Source: Zygaena filipendulae (lineage: Eukaryota; Arthropoda; Insecta; Lepidoptera; Zygaenidae). Taken from it: a stretch of DNA of 64,000 nucleotides. Positions 1 through 11,182 of the stretch are shown in pieces. How positions within the stretch are numbered: position 1 is the first letter of the stretch; every line of letters starts with the position of its first letter. A program made the translations under genes and the position numbers. The stretch lies in the NCBI GenBank assembly GCA_907165275.2, contig OU015651.1, forward strand, positions 7,524,501 through 7,588,500. Direction: 5' to 3'. The notes beneath the pieces were generated by a model that saw only the letters and a program-made list of their open reading frames with translations, did not search any database and was not told where the DNA came from.

Positions 1-3000
1 ACCGCCCGCATCTGGAGAGCCGATACTGACAGATTTCATAAAGATGAATGACAGTTTAAAAATGTCCGCGCAGGGGGAGGTAAAGAAGAACGAGAAGAAG
101 TTTAGCGAGAGGAAAGCGCAAGCGAGCCCCATCGACGCGCTGAAGAACGTGGCCGCGTTGATCAGGCAAGACAGCGAGGCCAACGGCCCCAGTCGGCAGA
201 GCAGCGTCAACAGCGACTCGCCGTCGACGAGCATCTGCTTCGCGAGCGGCGCGTCTTTCGAGAAAGCCGGCACCCCCGACCTGACCGCCAACACTACCGA
301 CGACGCGGCCAACGTTGTCAAGCCGCGCAGAGAAAAGACTGAATCCGATATAGTGTTCCGGAGAAACTCGTATTACAATAGACATTCAGAGTTAAACGCG
401 AGTTGTGGGCAGGAAGCGGTACTCGCGCAAAATCAGGTAGGCTCCCTGTTGATTAGGATGGTTTGATTTAACATTTGACGCTCACATTTTGGTTTTTAAG
501 GGTTTACAGTTTTTCTAACATAGTATTGTCGGACTAACATTATCACATTATCATTAATGTAATATTATTAATCAAAGGGTTGCTGTTGTGTTTTGTAGCT
601 ATTGGTTACGGCTCTTGTAACATGTTTGGGAATGGTATGTAATAATACTTTTAATATATTGGGTTGTTTTGTTTTTTTTTTATGTATTGCTCACACGTCT
701 TACATTTTGGCGTGAGATTTTCATTAAGTTTATTTGTAACAAAGCAAATATTTTTAAACATGATTACGACTAAAAAAACACTAAGTATCTAAGTATTTAT
801 GAATAACATGATTATTATTGATACCTGTTATATACTTATCTAATAGTATCTTATTTATAATGCAATGATTTAATTTATTAGTTACTGGGCATTACGTAGA
901 ATTAATCTTACGATATGTATAGTAGAGTATGCTTGCAAGATTGGCAGTAACGAAATGTTAATATTATATTTAGTACTCTGATCTATAATTAATTTAGTTA
1001 TAACAGCCTGGCTAGGGGCCAAGTTGACAATCTACAATCGTTAACGCATAGAAAACTGAGAAACAAATCGTAACGTCACGTGATTACGTAAAATCGACCT
1101 ATCATTAAAGTGTTCTTTAGTTTTCTATTTCTATTATTGATTGTCAACTTGGCTAGGGGGGCAACGCGGTAAGCCAAGTTGACATTCGACAATAGGGTAC
1201 TTGCATGAAATTTATAATAAGAAATTGTGTCAATATTTCAAAAATAGAGCCTTAGAAAAGCGTTATCGTGAAAGATTTACTAAAAAAAATTCAATAGTTT
1301 CCGAAATATTCAACTTTTAATTTTGTGAAACGGAACGTTGCAACGAAACACCAATCACAGCCACGCTTAACACATGACGTCACTTTTATTTTTTTAGGAA
1401 AGATTTACCTCTTTCAGAGAAGGCAAAAGAAACTAAGTGCATACAGTCAACGCATATTTTCCATTTTCTGAAGTATTTTACTTTAAAATGCACCGGTAAG
1501 ATGCATTTCGATTCTTTACTGGAACTTTTGGAAGTAACTCGACACAGTTCAACCTTATTTTAGCTTTTGGATATTGAAGTTATCTGTCTGTCAGTGTCAC
1601 ATGACCTTGTCAATATGACAGTGACATTTCTATCACAGATTAATAAGGGGTAATTTTGAACTAGTGACGTCATTCCGCGTTTCGGCGGTTAAGTTTAAAG
1701 TAGGAACTTTGAAACGCTCTATTTCATTAATTTATGCATCTATTTTTTTTCTTTTTCTTGCTTTGTCTAAGTAGGCCATATATCTTTAAAATAGACTGAA
1801 AAAAAAATTTCATGCAAGTACCCTATTGTTAACGCATAGAAAACTAGAATAGAAAACTTTGGTCAGCCAATCAAAACTCTAGCTTTACGTGACCACTTGA
1901 AAACTAGAGTATTGATTGACTGACCGAGTGACATGACGATTCGTTACTTAATATGTTTTCTATGCGTTAACGATTGTAGCATGCCAACTTGGCTAACCCC
2001 GCAGGTGTACAGAATACGTTATGTAGCGCTTTAAATTATGGACGACACTAACCGTTACAGATGGAAAGAATAAGTTAGCAGACGTGTTCTACGTTTGACT
2101 TAGTCTGCATCTGTCTAAGGTCCGTATTCCAGAAGGTGACTCAGATCACGTTTCTCTTGAGATTAGTAGCTCAAATCATAACTCAATCGTACATCTTATT
2201 ATAGAATGCGTTTTAAGTTCTAATCACTTGAAACTAGTCTTTAGTAGAGATTCTGAACTCTGATTGGTTCTAATCACTTGAAACTAGTCTTGAGTAGAGA
2301 TTTTGGAACTCTGATTGGTTGAGTGATCTTGACATAACAGACGTAAACAAAGATCAATTCTTTGCTTGAGTATAGATTAGTACTCAAGCGTCGTTCTAAA
2401 ATAAGGAAATAACTCAGCTGATTGTTGATTGATAAATCTCGTTTCAAGTATGGTTCTAAAATTAAAGCTTTACTTGAAATTAGTTTTAAAACTAGATTCA
2501 TGACTTGAGTAACCTTTTGGAATACGGACCTAAAGAACTATGTATGTTATGCATAATAACTGATTGCAGAATAATTAATTCCTTAAAATATTTTTATTTA
2601 CTTTTTTATTTATTTATTTAGATATCAATATGCAATTGTTCATTTAATTCCCATACTAACCGGAGAGAGTATGTGCGTGAATACCGTCTTCCTGCCAAAC
2701 AAGGACACGTCAGAGGTTTTAACACCAGCTACACATAAAGTACCGCGCACACAATATATTTCAACAATATTAACAAACTTCTGGGAATGAAAATATCTAA
2801 CGAATTTCAACAGAAAAAATATCACGTCGTCAATATTGTGAATGCGTCATACCTACTATTGCATGTTTGGCTGCAGTGTTTGTGATTGTCGCATTGTTTA
2901 AAATTATTAATAATATAATTATTATGCTACACATAACTATGATACTAAGTTGTTTAAGATTTTGTTCTAAGCATTTAAATTGAGCTTTTATGAATGTACT

Positions 3001-6000
3001 TAATATAATTAATTTAATTTGATTCGTGTGTACGCGTTCATCGGAAAAATAAGTGTGTTGAAAATATTACCTACGTAATAGAAACGTGCGCGCACACATT
3101 GTATTCTTATAAATTGAAATTTTTTATCAATAAAATTTATTTAAGTATTAAAATTATGAAATATTGCAGTATTTATTGCTTGATAAATTTATTGTTAAAT
3201 TATTTTATATTTAAGTCATTGGTAAATCTTTTCATTGATTTTGTTTATGTTAATTTCTTTACGCCGTAATACGAACTTACTAATGATTCGAACCACGACT
3301 TGTGGAATATAGGCAATTTGTACCTTTTGAAGGCTAGTGTGAGTTGGTATTTAATATTTCGGAGAAGATTATGGATAACTGTGACCAATGAGTTTTAAAT
3401 AAAAATAGATAACTCCTTGTATATATTGCTAGACGTGTGTTGTGTGCATATATAGGGGCGTTCGAGCGGGGCTAACGAGGGCAGCGGGTCGAGAACCAGC
3501 TCGGTGCTGCCCGACCTGCTCAGCCAGGCCGGCCAGCCGACGACGCCGCCGCGACACGACAAGTCGGCCAGCGAAGAGGTAACGCCCACAATACATACAA
3601 ACATTCAGCTGTATAATCTGTCACACATTAAAACATAGAAGTACGAAGAAAACTTTCGATTACGATAAAAAAATTGTGATAATATCTGTCAAAATTGATA
3701 CCTAGCTCCCTAGTTTCCTAACGATTTCACCTTCGTAAATTTTAGAATTCGCTATGGATCTTCTTGACAGCTATGAACCATGGTCTCGGCAAAACAAACA
3801 TATTATGTGGATATGCCCTCAGTCAAACAGTTCGTAAAATAATACGGCACTAATAGATGCAACGGTTGGTAATTTGGTATACCAAAAACATTTTGCAGCT
3901 TATTTTACGTAGCTTCGCACATACACGGGTGACGGGATAGTGTTTAAAATTTTAAATCGGACGGTTTGATATATATTAATAAAGTCCCGATTACAATTAA
4001 TAGCATTGTTCAAAATTTAATTAGATACCGGTTACGTTTAACATAATTCCTTAAATAACCTAACGTAAAAAGTAAAAACCTAATATGCTACATCGTGGGT
4101 TATGCATACCTGTTTTTTATTTTATTTTTAAATCGTTTTAGATAAGAAGTTCAAATCAAACAAATCTACTTTGCTACTCCTATGTTTTAATGTTATTACT
4201 ATAGGTACGCACTAATAAGTTTTTGTGGACTTAATGTTTATTTGTGTTTTCTGGTAATAATAACTTATAGGTTAGTTAGTATTCATAGTTTCTCACATTG
4301 ATTTCATGGGATCTAAACATTTTCTTGTTTTTTTGTCACCCAAGTAGATCGATGTTTAACGTATGCTAATAAAGACAATCCGTGTCAAATTGAGTAATTT
4401 TGTGTCGGGTTAGAATGCAGTAAACTGCTGACATTTGCCATCTTCACATGGGTAGTTAAATAGAGTATAGGTATACCTTATACATGCAGTGTTTAGTGTT
4501 AATCATCATAATTTATTGTTTGCAACATTTTTTAAACATCACAATTACATTATAACGTTTGTTAGCGATGATCACGATCCGTTGACTATACAACGTCATA
4601 TGGTGCGTTTAATAAACATAACATTAATATAACAAATGGTTGTCGATCATGCCAACACCATGGAGCTGCGATCCGCCTCCAGCCCGCGGGCGGCCGTTAA
4701 CGACGTGTAAGTATCAAAACGAATTGCGATGCAACATGAAACGCTTGTGTAAAGAGGCTCACGTACTGTTTTTTGATATATCTCTGTCTCTTCTTCCTTG
4801 TAATACTGCATTACCTAGTTACGCTTTCATTTGTACCAAATTATCGTTAGAACATCGAATGCAATCAAGCTTTCTCGTTTTAATCCATAGGTACGGCTTG
4901 ATATTATAAAATATAGCGTAAATAAATTATATCGAGTCTCTCTCTAAAAATGACACTCGCGACTGTTGGAGACAACATCACTGGGGCAAGCGGTTATATT
5001 TTGGATAATTGTAATAGTGTTTTTGTACATCGGTTTTAGCTAGTCACTAATATTTTAACTCCGAAATTAAGGTTGTAATTTTTTAACATTGATTCTTTTA
5101 AATAACAATGGTGCACTTGTCATTCTGTACGTCATAGCGTCCAGCGTAAAAACAACATTCTGTAAAGTATTTATTGCCTGCCGACACTTCGAGCCGCGAT
5201 AGATAAAACAGAAACTAATGAAATTACCACTAACCATGGGAGATGGTTGCCTAACCAAATAGTAGTAATCTCCGAATTTCTAGTTAATAGTAGTTCCCTC
5301 TGATGATAAATAATGCTTATTAGTATAGTAGGTATGTCTATCGAGTTCGAGTGTTTAAATTGTATAAACGAACATGATATTTTACGTACATTTCTATTAT
5401 CATTCATATTTTCATCCACATTACACAATAAACTTTACAATCATCTGCATCTTGCTGCAATTTTACATTAACATTTGATGGAAGTGATCGATTTTCACGA
5501 CATCTCCCTACCATAATAATAATAATCAATCGTTGTTTTTCTTTGTGGTTTGCTAATAATATTTACTAGTAAGTTTAGATGTTAGAAAATAAGGAATGAT
5601 AATGATTTTTGCGTTTTCATTTGCCATTTCAAATATCTATTCATTTAGTTTGCGGCGGGCCGGGTATTTTTACCATACTTTTTCTCGTTCCAGTATAGGC
5701 AAGCCGTTGCGGGTGGAACGCCGATACCGCACCACCACCACCACCCGCTCCCATCCTCGGTCCAGTCCACTCCGTCCAAGTCGTTCGTGTCGGGCGTGGC
5801 GTCGCCGCACGCGCTGCAGCACTCGCCGTCCAACTCGTCAGTGGGCTCCCAACACCAGTTCCTCCCCTTACAACAGAAGCAGCGGTCGTTCATCACGTTC
5901 GGGTTCGGCGCCGGCTCCACCGGCAGCGGCGGCACCGCCGGCTCGGGCGGGAACGCCTCGCGCCGCGAGAGCCACGTCAACGTCAACGTCACTCCCACCG

Positions 6001-8165
6001 GACACGACCCTACGTCGGACACGCCGGAGATACGCAAATACAAGAAGAGATTCACATCCGAGATACTGTGCGCCGCCTTGTGGGGTACGCGACCGTCGTA
6101 ATATTATTGAAAATCTTGAGCCGTGTTACCGCACAGTGCACACACAATATACACTTGGACAAAGTAGACACCTCTTGGGCGCTTTTTTGAATGTGGCAAC
6201 AATGACTAAAGTGTACTTGAACGGCAATGTCGACAGTGTGTAATCAAAGTAAATTACTGCCACACTGTTGATGGTCCTAGGCGAAACAAAAATTTTGTCA
6301 AATTGCTATAAAAAATTAAACCGCTGACCTAAAATTATATTAATTATATTTTAATTTGCAGGAGTCAATTTACTTATTGGTACTGAAAATGGATTAATGC
6401 TCTTGGATCGTTCTGGACAAGGAAAAGTATATCAATTGATCTCGAGACGCCGCTTCCAGCAAATGGAAGTGTTAGAAGGGCAAAATATTCTTGTGACTGT
6501 ATCTGGTAAAAAGAATCGTGTACGAGTATACTATCTCAGTTGGCTCAAGTCAAAAATATTGCGGACGGACGGTGTCAACGAAGTACGTGTATGTTTATTG
6601 TTCGCACACAATAACTATTGGAGTTAGCATTTTGTACATTACTTTTATCTTTTTACAGCAAGTTGAACGAAGAAACGGTTGGATAAATGTAGGTGAACTA
6701 CAGGGTGCCGTTCACTTTCGTATTGTTAAATATGAACGAATAAAGTTTCTGGTAATCGCCCTTAAAGATTCTATAGAGATCTATGCTTGGGCTCCTAAAC
6801 CATATCACAAATTTATGGCCTTCAAAAGTTTCGGTGATCTTCAACATAGGTAAAATATATTCCTTATAATTGGTTATACTTGAAACACTGAATTTAATAC
6901 GTGAATTTAAAACTGTATATTTTAATTTATCTGAAAAAGCAAAAAATACGTGTCTATTGTTTTTTTTATTTTCTAACTGACGGACTAATTAGAATTTTGA
7001 TTTTCAAAAGTAGTCCACATCCCCATTTTGATTTTCAAAAGTAGTCAACATCCCCATTACCACCGTCAATCCAGCGCCGGGCCTATATTGATTAAAATTA
7101 TGTTATAATATTTTTTTCAGGCCTCTATTGGTTGATCTCACGATTGAAGAAGGCACAAGACTGAAAGTAATCTATGGCTCAGCTGATGGTTTTCATGCTG
7201 TTGATCTTGATACCGCCACTGTGTATGATATTTACATACCAAAACATGTAAGTTTCAGGAGTGAAACTAGCATCATCCGCTATAAAAATCATATCTTCTG
7301 AGATATTGTATTAAAAAGTAATTTAAAGTAGGCTATTATGTAGAATAGACAAAATAATAACTGACTATTCTGCAGCAATTAAACATTATCAAAAATTTAA
7401 ACAAAGTTTTTTTGCGGTTTTGTTTTTTGTCATGCTTCATAGTTGCCAATAAATATTTCACCTTAAAATTATAAAAACCGTTAGATTGAAAATGATCGGC
7501 ATTATGGAGGTATTTTTGTGCACCCTGACATACGTGGTTGGGTTAGGTTTGAACTGTGACCACAACAGAGTCGAATGATGGTCCCGATTTCTGATGTGCA
7601 AGCATCCACCTTATATCCGCAGAATTTCAAAATATTACCGTTATTTTACAAACTAACGGTTTTCACACGATCACCGTGATTAAACATTTTTTTTTTCAGA
7701 CACAAGGAGCTATTGTTCCACATTGCATTGTACCTCTGCCAAACTCAAATGGTGTGCAATTATTGTTATGTTATGACAATGAGGGTGTTTATGTCAACAC
7801 ATATGGACGAGTCAGCAAAAACATAGTCCTCCAAGTTAGTAATAAATATTCTTCATTGTTTGTAACATTAAAACAATGACACTGAATATTTTTTGCTAAT
7901 TCCTTTTTTTTTTCAGTGGGGGGAAATGCCAACATCTGTAGCCTACATTGGTACTGGACAGATTATGGGATGGGGCAATAAAGCTATTGAAATACGCTCA
8001 GTGGAAAGTGGACACCTTGACGGAGTTTTTATGCACAAGAAAGCCCAACGACTTAAATTTTTATGCGAGCGCAATGACAAAGTATTCTTTTCTTCAGCCA
8101 AAGGTGGTTCTTCTTGTCAGATTTACTTTATGACGCTTAACAAACCTGGCATGGCTAACTGGTAG
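1..8165 (+). CDS. msn: misshapen (MAP4K4/TNIK-type Ste20 kinase), 3' half with CNH domain
   Basis: Germinal-centre-kinase family IV; in insects it acts in JNK signalling and cell-shape control. The kinase domain lies upstream of the window. Exons that join in phase: 1-436 (open to the window edge), 3456-3578, optional 4666-4706, 5699-6084 (or 5694-6084), 6362-6582, 6659-6849, 7121-7247, 7700-7834 and 7917-8165, stop TAG. The first exons are Ser/Pro-rich linker, including [10 protein letters not shown] and a five-His run. From [13 protein letters not shown] onward the sequence tracks vertebrate MAP4K4/TNIK almost residue for residue: [89 protein letters not shown] and a C-terminal NW. The CNH domain (about 6040-8165) is the usual Rap/Rac-type GTPase or scaffold binding module in this family. 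All splice sites are GT-AG. ATG at 44 is internal, because the frame is open upstream of it. Confidence 0.96.
1018..1154. mobile_element. palindromic MITE B, copy 1
   Basis: Terminal inverted repeats: GCCAAGTTGACAATC at the left and GATTGTCAACTTGGC at the right. The left inner sequence CGTTAACGCATAGAAAACT has a weaker partner on the right. About 137 bp, non-coding, inside an msn intron. Confidence 0.75.
1172..1994. mobile_element. palindromic MITE B, copy 2, split by MITE A
   Basis: Ends AGCCAAGTTGACATTCGACAA and ATGCCAACTTGGCT are inverted relatives of copy 1 next door. GTTAACGCATAGAAAACT recurs in inverted orientation at both inner flanks. The left arm is broken at 1195-1823 by MITE A, so the original copy was about 190 bp. 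Confidence 0.72.
1195..1823. mobile_element. MITE A, copy 1 (TA target site)
   Basis: 629-bp non-coding element with inverted ends GGGTACTTGCATGAAAT and ATTTCATGCAAGTACCC, flanked by TA on both sides (1193-1194, 1824-1825). The near-identical copy at 12785-13412 has the same boundaries. A TA duplication suggests mobilisation by a Tc1/mariner-type transposase, but no transposase is encoded. Confidence 0.87.
2119..2530. mobile_element. PIF/Harbinger-like MITE D with TAA duplication
   Basis: Ends GGTCCGTATTCCAGAAGGT and ACCTTTTGGAATACGGACC are inverted repeats, flanked by TAA at 2116-2118 and 2531-2533. A 3-bp TWA target duplication is typical of PIF/Harbinger. An internal segment of about 53 bp (ATCACTTGAAACTAGTCT...) is tandemly duplicated around 2220-2320. 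Non-coding, in an msn intron. Confidence 0.82.
2534..3455 (+). other. msn intron sequence, no recognised element
   Basis: AT-rich, no convincing coding potential or repeat structure; ends at the splice acceptor before the exon at 3456. Confidence 0.6.
3579..5693 (+). other. msn intron sequence
   Basis: AT-rich intron with no recognised transposon. It holds only the candidate microexon at 4666-4706. Short ORFs here lack coding character. Confidence 0.6.
4666..4706 (+). CDS. msn: candidate 41-nt microexon of msn
   Basis: A GC-rich island in AT-rich intron reads [13 protein letters not shown] plus two bases and ends at a consensus donor GT|GTAAGT. Its AG acceptor (4664-4665) has no clear polypyrimidine tract. 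Including it leaves phase 2, which fits an acceptor at 5699 (TATAG|G); skipping it fits the acceptor at 5694 (CCAG|T). The two AGs five bases apart therefore suit the two splice forms. Inferred from phase and composition only. Confidence 0.42.
6940..7060. repeat. partial repeat J plus 34-bp tandem duplication
   Basis: AAATACGTGTCTATT and the following T-rich stretch with CTAACTGACGGACTAA match the right end of repeat J at 58072-58300. Just after it, a unit beginning ATTTTGATTTTCAAAAGTAG occurs twice in tandem (about 6992-7057). Inside an msn intron. Confidence 0.6.
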
Positions 8166-8405
8166 TGGAAGGACTTGGTAAGCGTCACATGCCCTCAATC
8201 TGTGATCAAATGATATTACTCTGACAACGGACCTTGAGGACTGTCCATACTTATGCCAGCTAGTAAATTAGTCAAATATAATATACATAACAAAAAATAA
8301 ATATGCTTTGGCCATACATCATTCAAAGAAATGTGATAGTGACAAATTATTACACTATAATTTTTCATATTAAAAAGTGCTCAAAAAGACAATTTACTAA
8401 ATAAA
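8166..8405 (+). promoter_or_regulatory. msn 3' UTR with polyadenylation signals
   Basis: After the stop codon the sequence is AT-rich and non-coding. AATAAA hexamers lie at 8296-8301 and 8400-8405; either could end the msn transcript. Confidence 0.5.
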
Positions 8406-9337
8406 TTCAAGTGTTTGAGGGCCCCCTTTAACATAAAATGTGGCATTTTGTACTGAATATTGTAATTTCAATATATGCTTATAAAACATAATATTTAATT
8501 ATTAAGCAATAACCTATAGGATAAACTTTTGATATTGATACTATTCATAAGTTAAATACTGCTTAAGTTTTTAGAAGTTGCAGTTATTTCTAAAAAAAAA
8601 TTCAAGAAATCATATAATGCCATATTATATTGTTTATAACGATAAGATTAGTTTGGTGATAATATATTAATTGGTTATATTACATATTTTTATGTTTGTT
8701 AAACAAAGTACACTAGCTATATGTGGCAGGTTAGTACCTATGGATGAAATAATTTTACAAGCACATGTGTAAGCATTAAGTGTAAATTTTTTTTTAACAA
8801 TTAAACAATTAGTTTCACAACAGAATTAGTAAGTCACATTGTATTATATTATCACACCAAGCTACAATTTTTAATTAATGATGATAATTCAATCTAAAAT
8901 TTGGTACTATTTATTATTTATTAGCTATTTACATTTTATTATTTACATGTATAAAGGTAGCTGTGCATATTGAAAATTATATATTTGATTTTTTTAATTT
9001 GAAAGATACCTTAGCCTAATAAAAAAAGAAATATTAATTGTTTTTCTTTTTAATTTTCTTATACCTACTTACATTTTTCCATTAATTATGTGCAGCAATT
9101 TTTTAAATACATAATAGGTATGTGTTTAGATACATAGTTGCTACAAAATACATAAAAACACAGGGTATGTTCCGTTATTACTGTAAGGTATGATGTCAAG
9201 TAAATATATTGCAAAACCATTCCTTTATAGTTAGCTATGCTGGTTACTGTTTAAAATGGACCACAGTCCATGTATCTCAAAGTAATAATATATACTACAT
9301 AGGTACTACTAGTATAGGTACTGTCAACCACTTGTTG
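8406..9337. other. intergenic AT-rich sequence
   Basis: Between msn and the P-like insertion. No ORF with coding character and no structured repeat seen; possible extended 3' UTR of msn. Confidence 0.6.
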
Positions 9338-9519
9338 GTCCAATCCATCGACCACACAGCCCATAGACGCCTAATAACAGGCGAATGGCTCCTGGCAACA
9401 CATCTGACTTATAGTTCCGATATAAATGTCCGCGCGGAAATACTCAATCAGTGTCGACCACTACTGTGACCTGTCAACACGATCGGAGTGCATAAAGGAA
9501 GTGCTAAAAAAAACTCAAA

Positions 9520-9599
9520 ATGCCTCAGTGTAGCATTAAATGGTGCGGTAAAAAAAGCAACACATCTAATATGGAGAAAGATGGGATAACATTTCACTT
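9520..9599 (+). pseudogene. THAP zinc-finger first exon of a P-type transposase (remnant)
   Basis: ATG opens MPQCSIKWCGKK and continues to DGITFHL, stopping at a good donor (TT|GTAAGT at 9600). The start MPxC-x4-C and the downstream FH are the opening signature of the THAP C2CH DNA-binding domain, which is the N-terminal domain of P-element transposases. The Cys/His that complete the zinc site would be in a later exon that is absent. A domesticated THAP gene is unlikely, because the exon lies between the element's TIRs. Confidence 0.75.
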
Positions 9600-9777
9600 G
9601 TAAGTAACTATTATCTTTATTTGTTTATGAGAAACAAGGAAATCAACAAATTTTTTCGCAAGTACGGAGTTCACGGTTCACTGGTCGTGGTTTTAAAACA
9701 AAGTACTCAAACTATCGTGCCGTCTCATTCTTTCCCGTTGCGTAAATTAATCTATTTCTTTCCAACGTTTCGTGGCG

Positions 9778-9859
9778 CGTGTAACTAGCGCGTGTGGCCT
9801 TGAATTAGCCAATCACGGCGTGTAACTAGCGCGTGTGGCCTTGAATTAGCCAATCACGG
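9778..9859. repeat. 41-bp tandem duplication
   Basis: Two perfect copies of a 41-bp unit starting CGTGTAACTAGCGCGTGTGG, inside the P-like element. Confidence 0.9.
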
Positions 9860-10186
9860 CGTTGCAACCCCGCTTCATCTTACCTCAGCTAGTCGCCAGA
9901 ATGCATTCAATACGCAAAATCAAACATTAGGCGTCTATGGGCTATGTGGTCGATGGTCCAATCATTGGTTCAAGGTTGACTGAGAGTATCTTACCTCAAA
10001 ATTGCCAGTGCTCACAGAACAAAAATGTTGATGATTATGATGTCAAACTGTCTACCCGAGGATACTGTGGCTGTATAGTGTAAGTTTTATAACTTCCTTA
10101 TTTAATTTCTCCCATAGCCAGTGCTTGCAGTACTAATGGAATATATCTGTAGTAAACACCAATGTACATCTTATCTTAATATATAT

Positions 10187-10467
10187 AAATCATGTCACGT
10201 GTCACGTTGTTTGTCTGCGATGGACTCCGAAACTACTGATTGTATTTCGATAAAATATTATAACCATTTATAATATGGTCCAACTTAAAAGATAGGATAG
10301 TTTTTATCCCAGAATTCCCGAGGGAACTCCGGCACTAATGCGGGGAACAGCTAATCACCGTAAACTACTGTTGGGGTACAAAAAAGTACATAGAGTACTT
10401 TTTTCCCGCAACCTCCATGGGAACTCCGAAATTACCATGGATGAAATCTCAGGGGACAGCTAGTCAC
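10187..10467 (+). mobile_element. decayed Helitron-type 3' ends
   Basis: Two successive remnants with the 3' signature of lepidopteran Helitrons: GGGAACTCCGGCACTAATGC followed by GGGGAACAGCTAAT (to about 10354), and GGGAACTCCGAAATTACC followed by GGGGACAGCTAGT (to 10465). Upstream starts are not clear. Confidence 0.55.
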
Positions 10468-10676
10468 AATATAAATGCTAACCCTGATGCAAGAATTGAA
10501 CCCACGATACCTAGAGAAGCAGGTTTACTTACTACTAACAGTACTAACAGTGTATGAAAATATTGTTTATACGATGACAATTATATACACTGAAGGTCCA
10601 TCAGACCTTCGCTACACCTCGGGCTAAAAATAACAGGCTGAAATTTAGGCGCAATTTGTAATTTTTAAATTTAAAT

Positions 10677-11072
10677 CTATGATGAGAAAAGTCCGGCCCT
10701 CGTAAATCCATCCGTTTCCGTGTGTGACATGGGCACCAACATTAAACCGGGTACCGGTGGTTGCATTTCTAAATCTCGCAAATTGTTTACTTTCACTTTG
10801 AGTTCACTACGAATTTTGTTTATATCTATGTTTAACTGTTTTTGATCAGCCTCTAGAAGAGACATCGCCTCCACAGCCGTTTCTTTAATGAGTACAGATC
10901 CGACAGTTACCCAACATTTCGATTGTAAAGATTTCGATAAATCTCTTAGGGCTTCACGATTGTGATTTCTTCGTTTGTCTAGTACAATAATTTCATGTCG
11001 GTCAGATAATATTTCTTCCGCTAATTTCTCAACCGATACTAAATATTTTAATACTTTTTGTTGATCCTCCAT
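10677..11072 (-). CDS. PDRG1: PDRG1-like prefoldin-family protein
   Basis: Single-exon gene of 131 residues. The start (KVLKYLVSVEKLAEEIL), LDKRRNHNREALRDL in the first helix, and IRSELKVKVNNL in the second helix align with human PDRG1 (VLRYLVEVEELAEEVL, LDTKRNQNREGLR, LRKQLKVKVNRL). The architecture is two heptad-rich helices around a central beta segment, as in beta-type prefoldins. PDRG1 is a known subunit of the R2TP/URI prefoldin-like co-chaperone complex that helps assemble RNA polymerases and PIKKs. The stop is TAG at 10677-10679. It converges with msn. No AATAAA is evident close after the stop. The ATG is the first in frame and gives family-typical length. Confidence 0.9.
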   Translation of the reverse strand: MEDQQKVLKYLVSVEKLAEEILSDRHEIIVLDKRRNHNREALRDLSKSLQSKCWVTVGSVLIKETAVEAMSLLEADQKQLNIDINKIRSELKVKVNNLRDLEMQPPVPGLMLVPMSHTETDGFTRAGLFSS

Positions 11073-11139
11073 TGCACAAATTCACTAGCTAGTAGCCAGC
11101 ACAAATTAATTAGACTTATGTCTGTAGCCAGTAGCTAGA

Positions 11140-11182
11140 CTAAAGACCAGAGAGAAGGTAATCACTACGTATGTCTAAAGAC
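11140..11182. repeat. diverged copy of the 23-bp micro-insert
   Basis: Bases 11149-11170 match the first 22 bases of the insert at 21229-21251. Direct repeats CTAAAGAC lie on both sides (11140-11147 and 11175-11182) but are offset by one base on the left and four on the right, so the boundaries are less clean than at the other two sites. About 80 bp upstream of the PDRG1 start. Confidence 0.55.

Larger units (their letters stand above)
9346..9955. mobile_element. P-element-like non-autonomous transposon with THAP exon
   Basis: 610 bp, flanked by perfect 8-bp repeats GTCCAATC (9338-9345 and 9956-9963). The terminal inverted repeats are about 30 bp: the left starts CATCGACCACACAGCCCATA, the right is its reverse complement with one mismatch (C/T at position 12). 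An 8-bp GC-leaning duplication starting GTCC, a roughly 31-bp TIR starting CA, and an internal THAP-type exon (9520-9599) together match the P-element superfamily. hAT elements also make 8-bp duplications, but they do not carry THAP exons. No further transposase exons remain. Confidence 0.88.

Noticed and set aside
44..466. ATG at 44 as a gene start
   Set aside because: The frame is open to the window edge and the exon ends at a donor at 437; the ORF tail past 436 is intron.
5596..6243. 215-codon plus-strand ORF and 136-codon minus-strand ORF
   Set aside because: Out-of-frame shadows of the GC-rich msn exon at 5699-6084, whose true frame gives the conserved [11 protein letters not shown]...ALWG.
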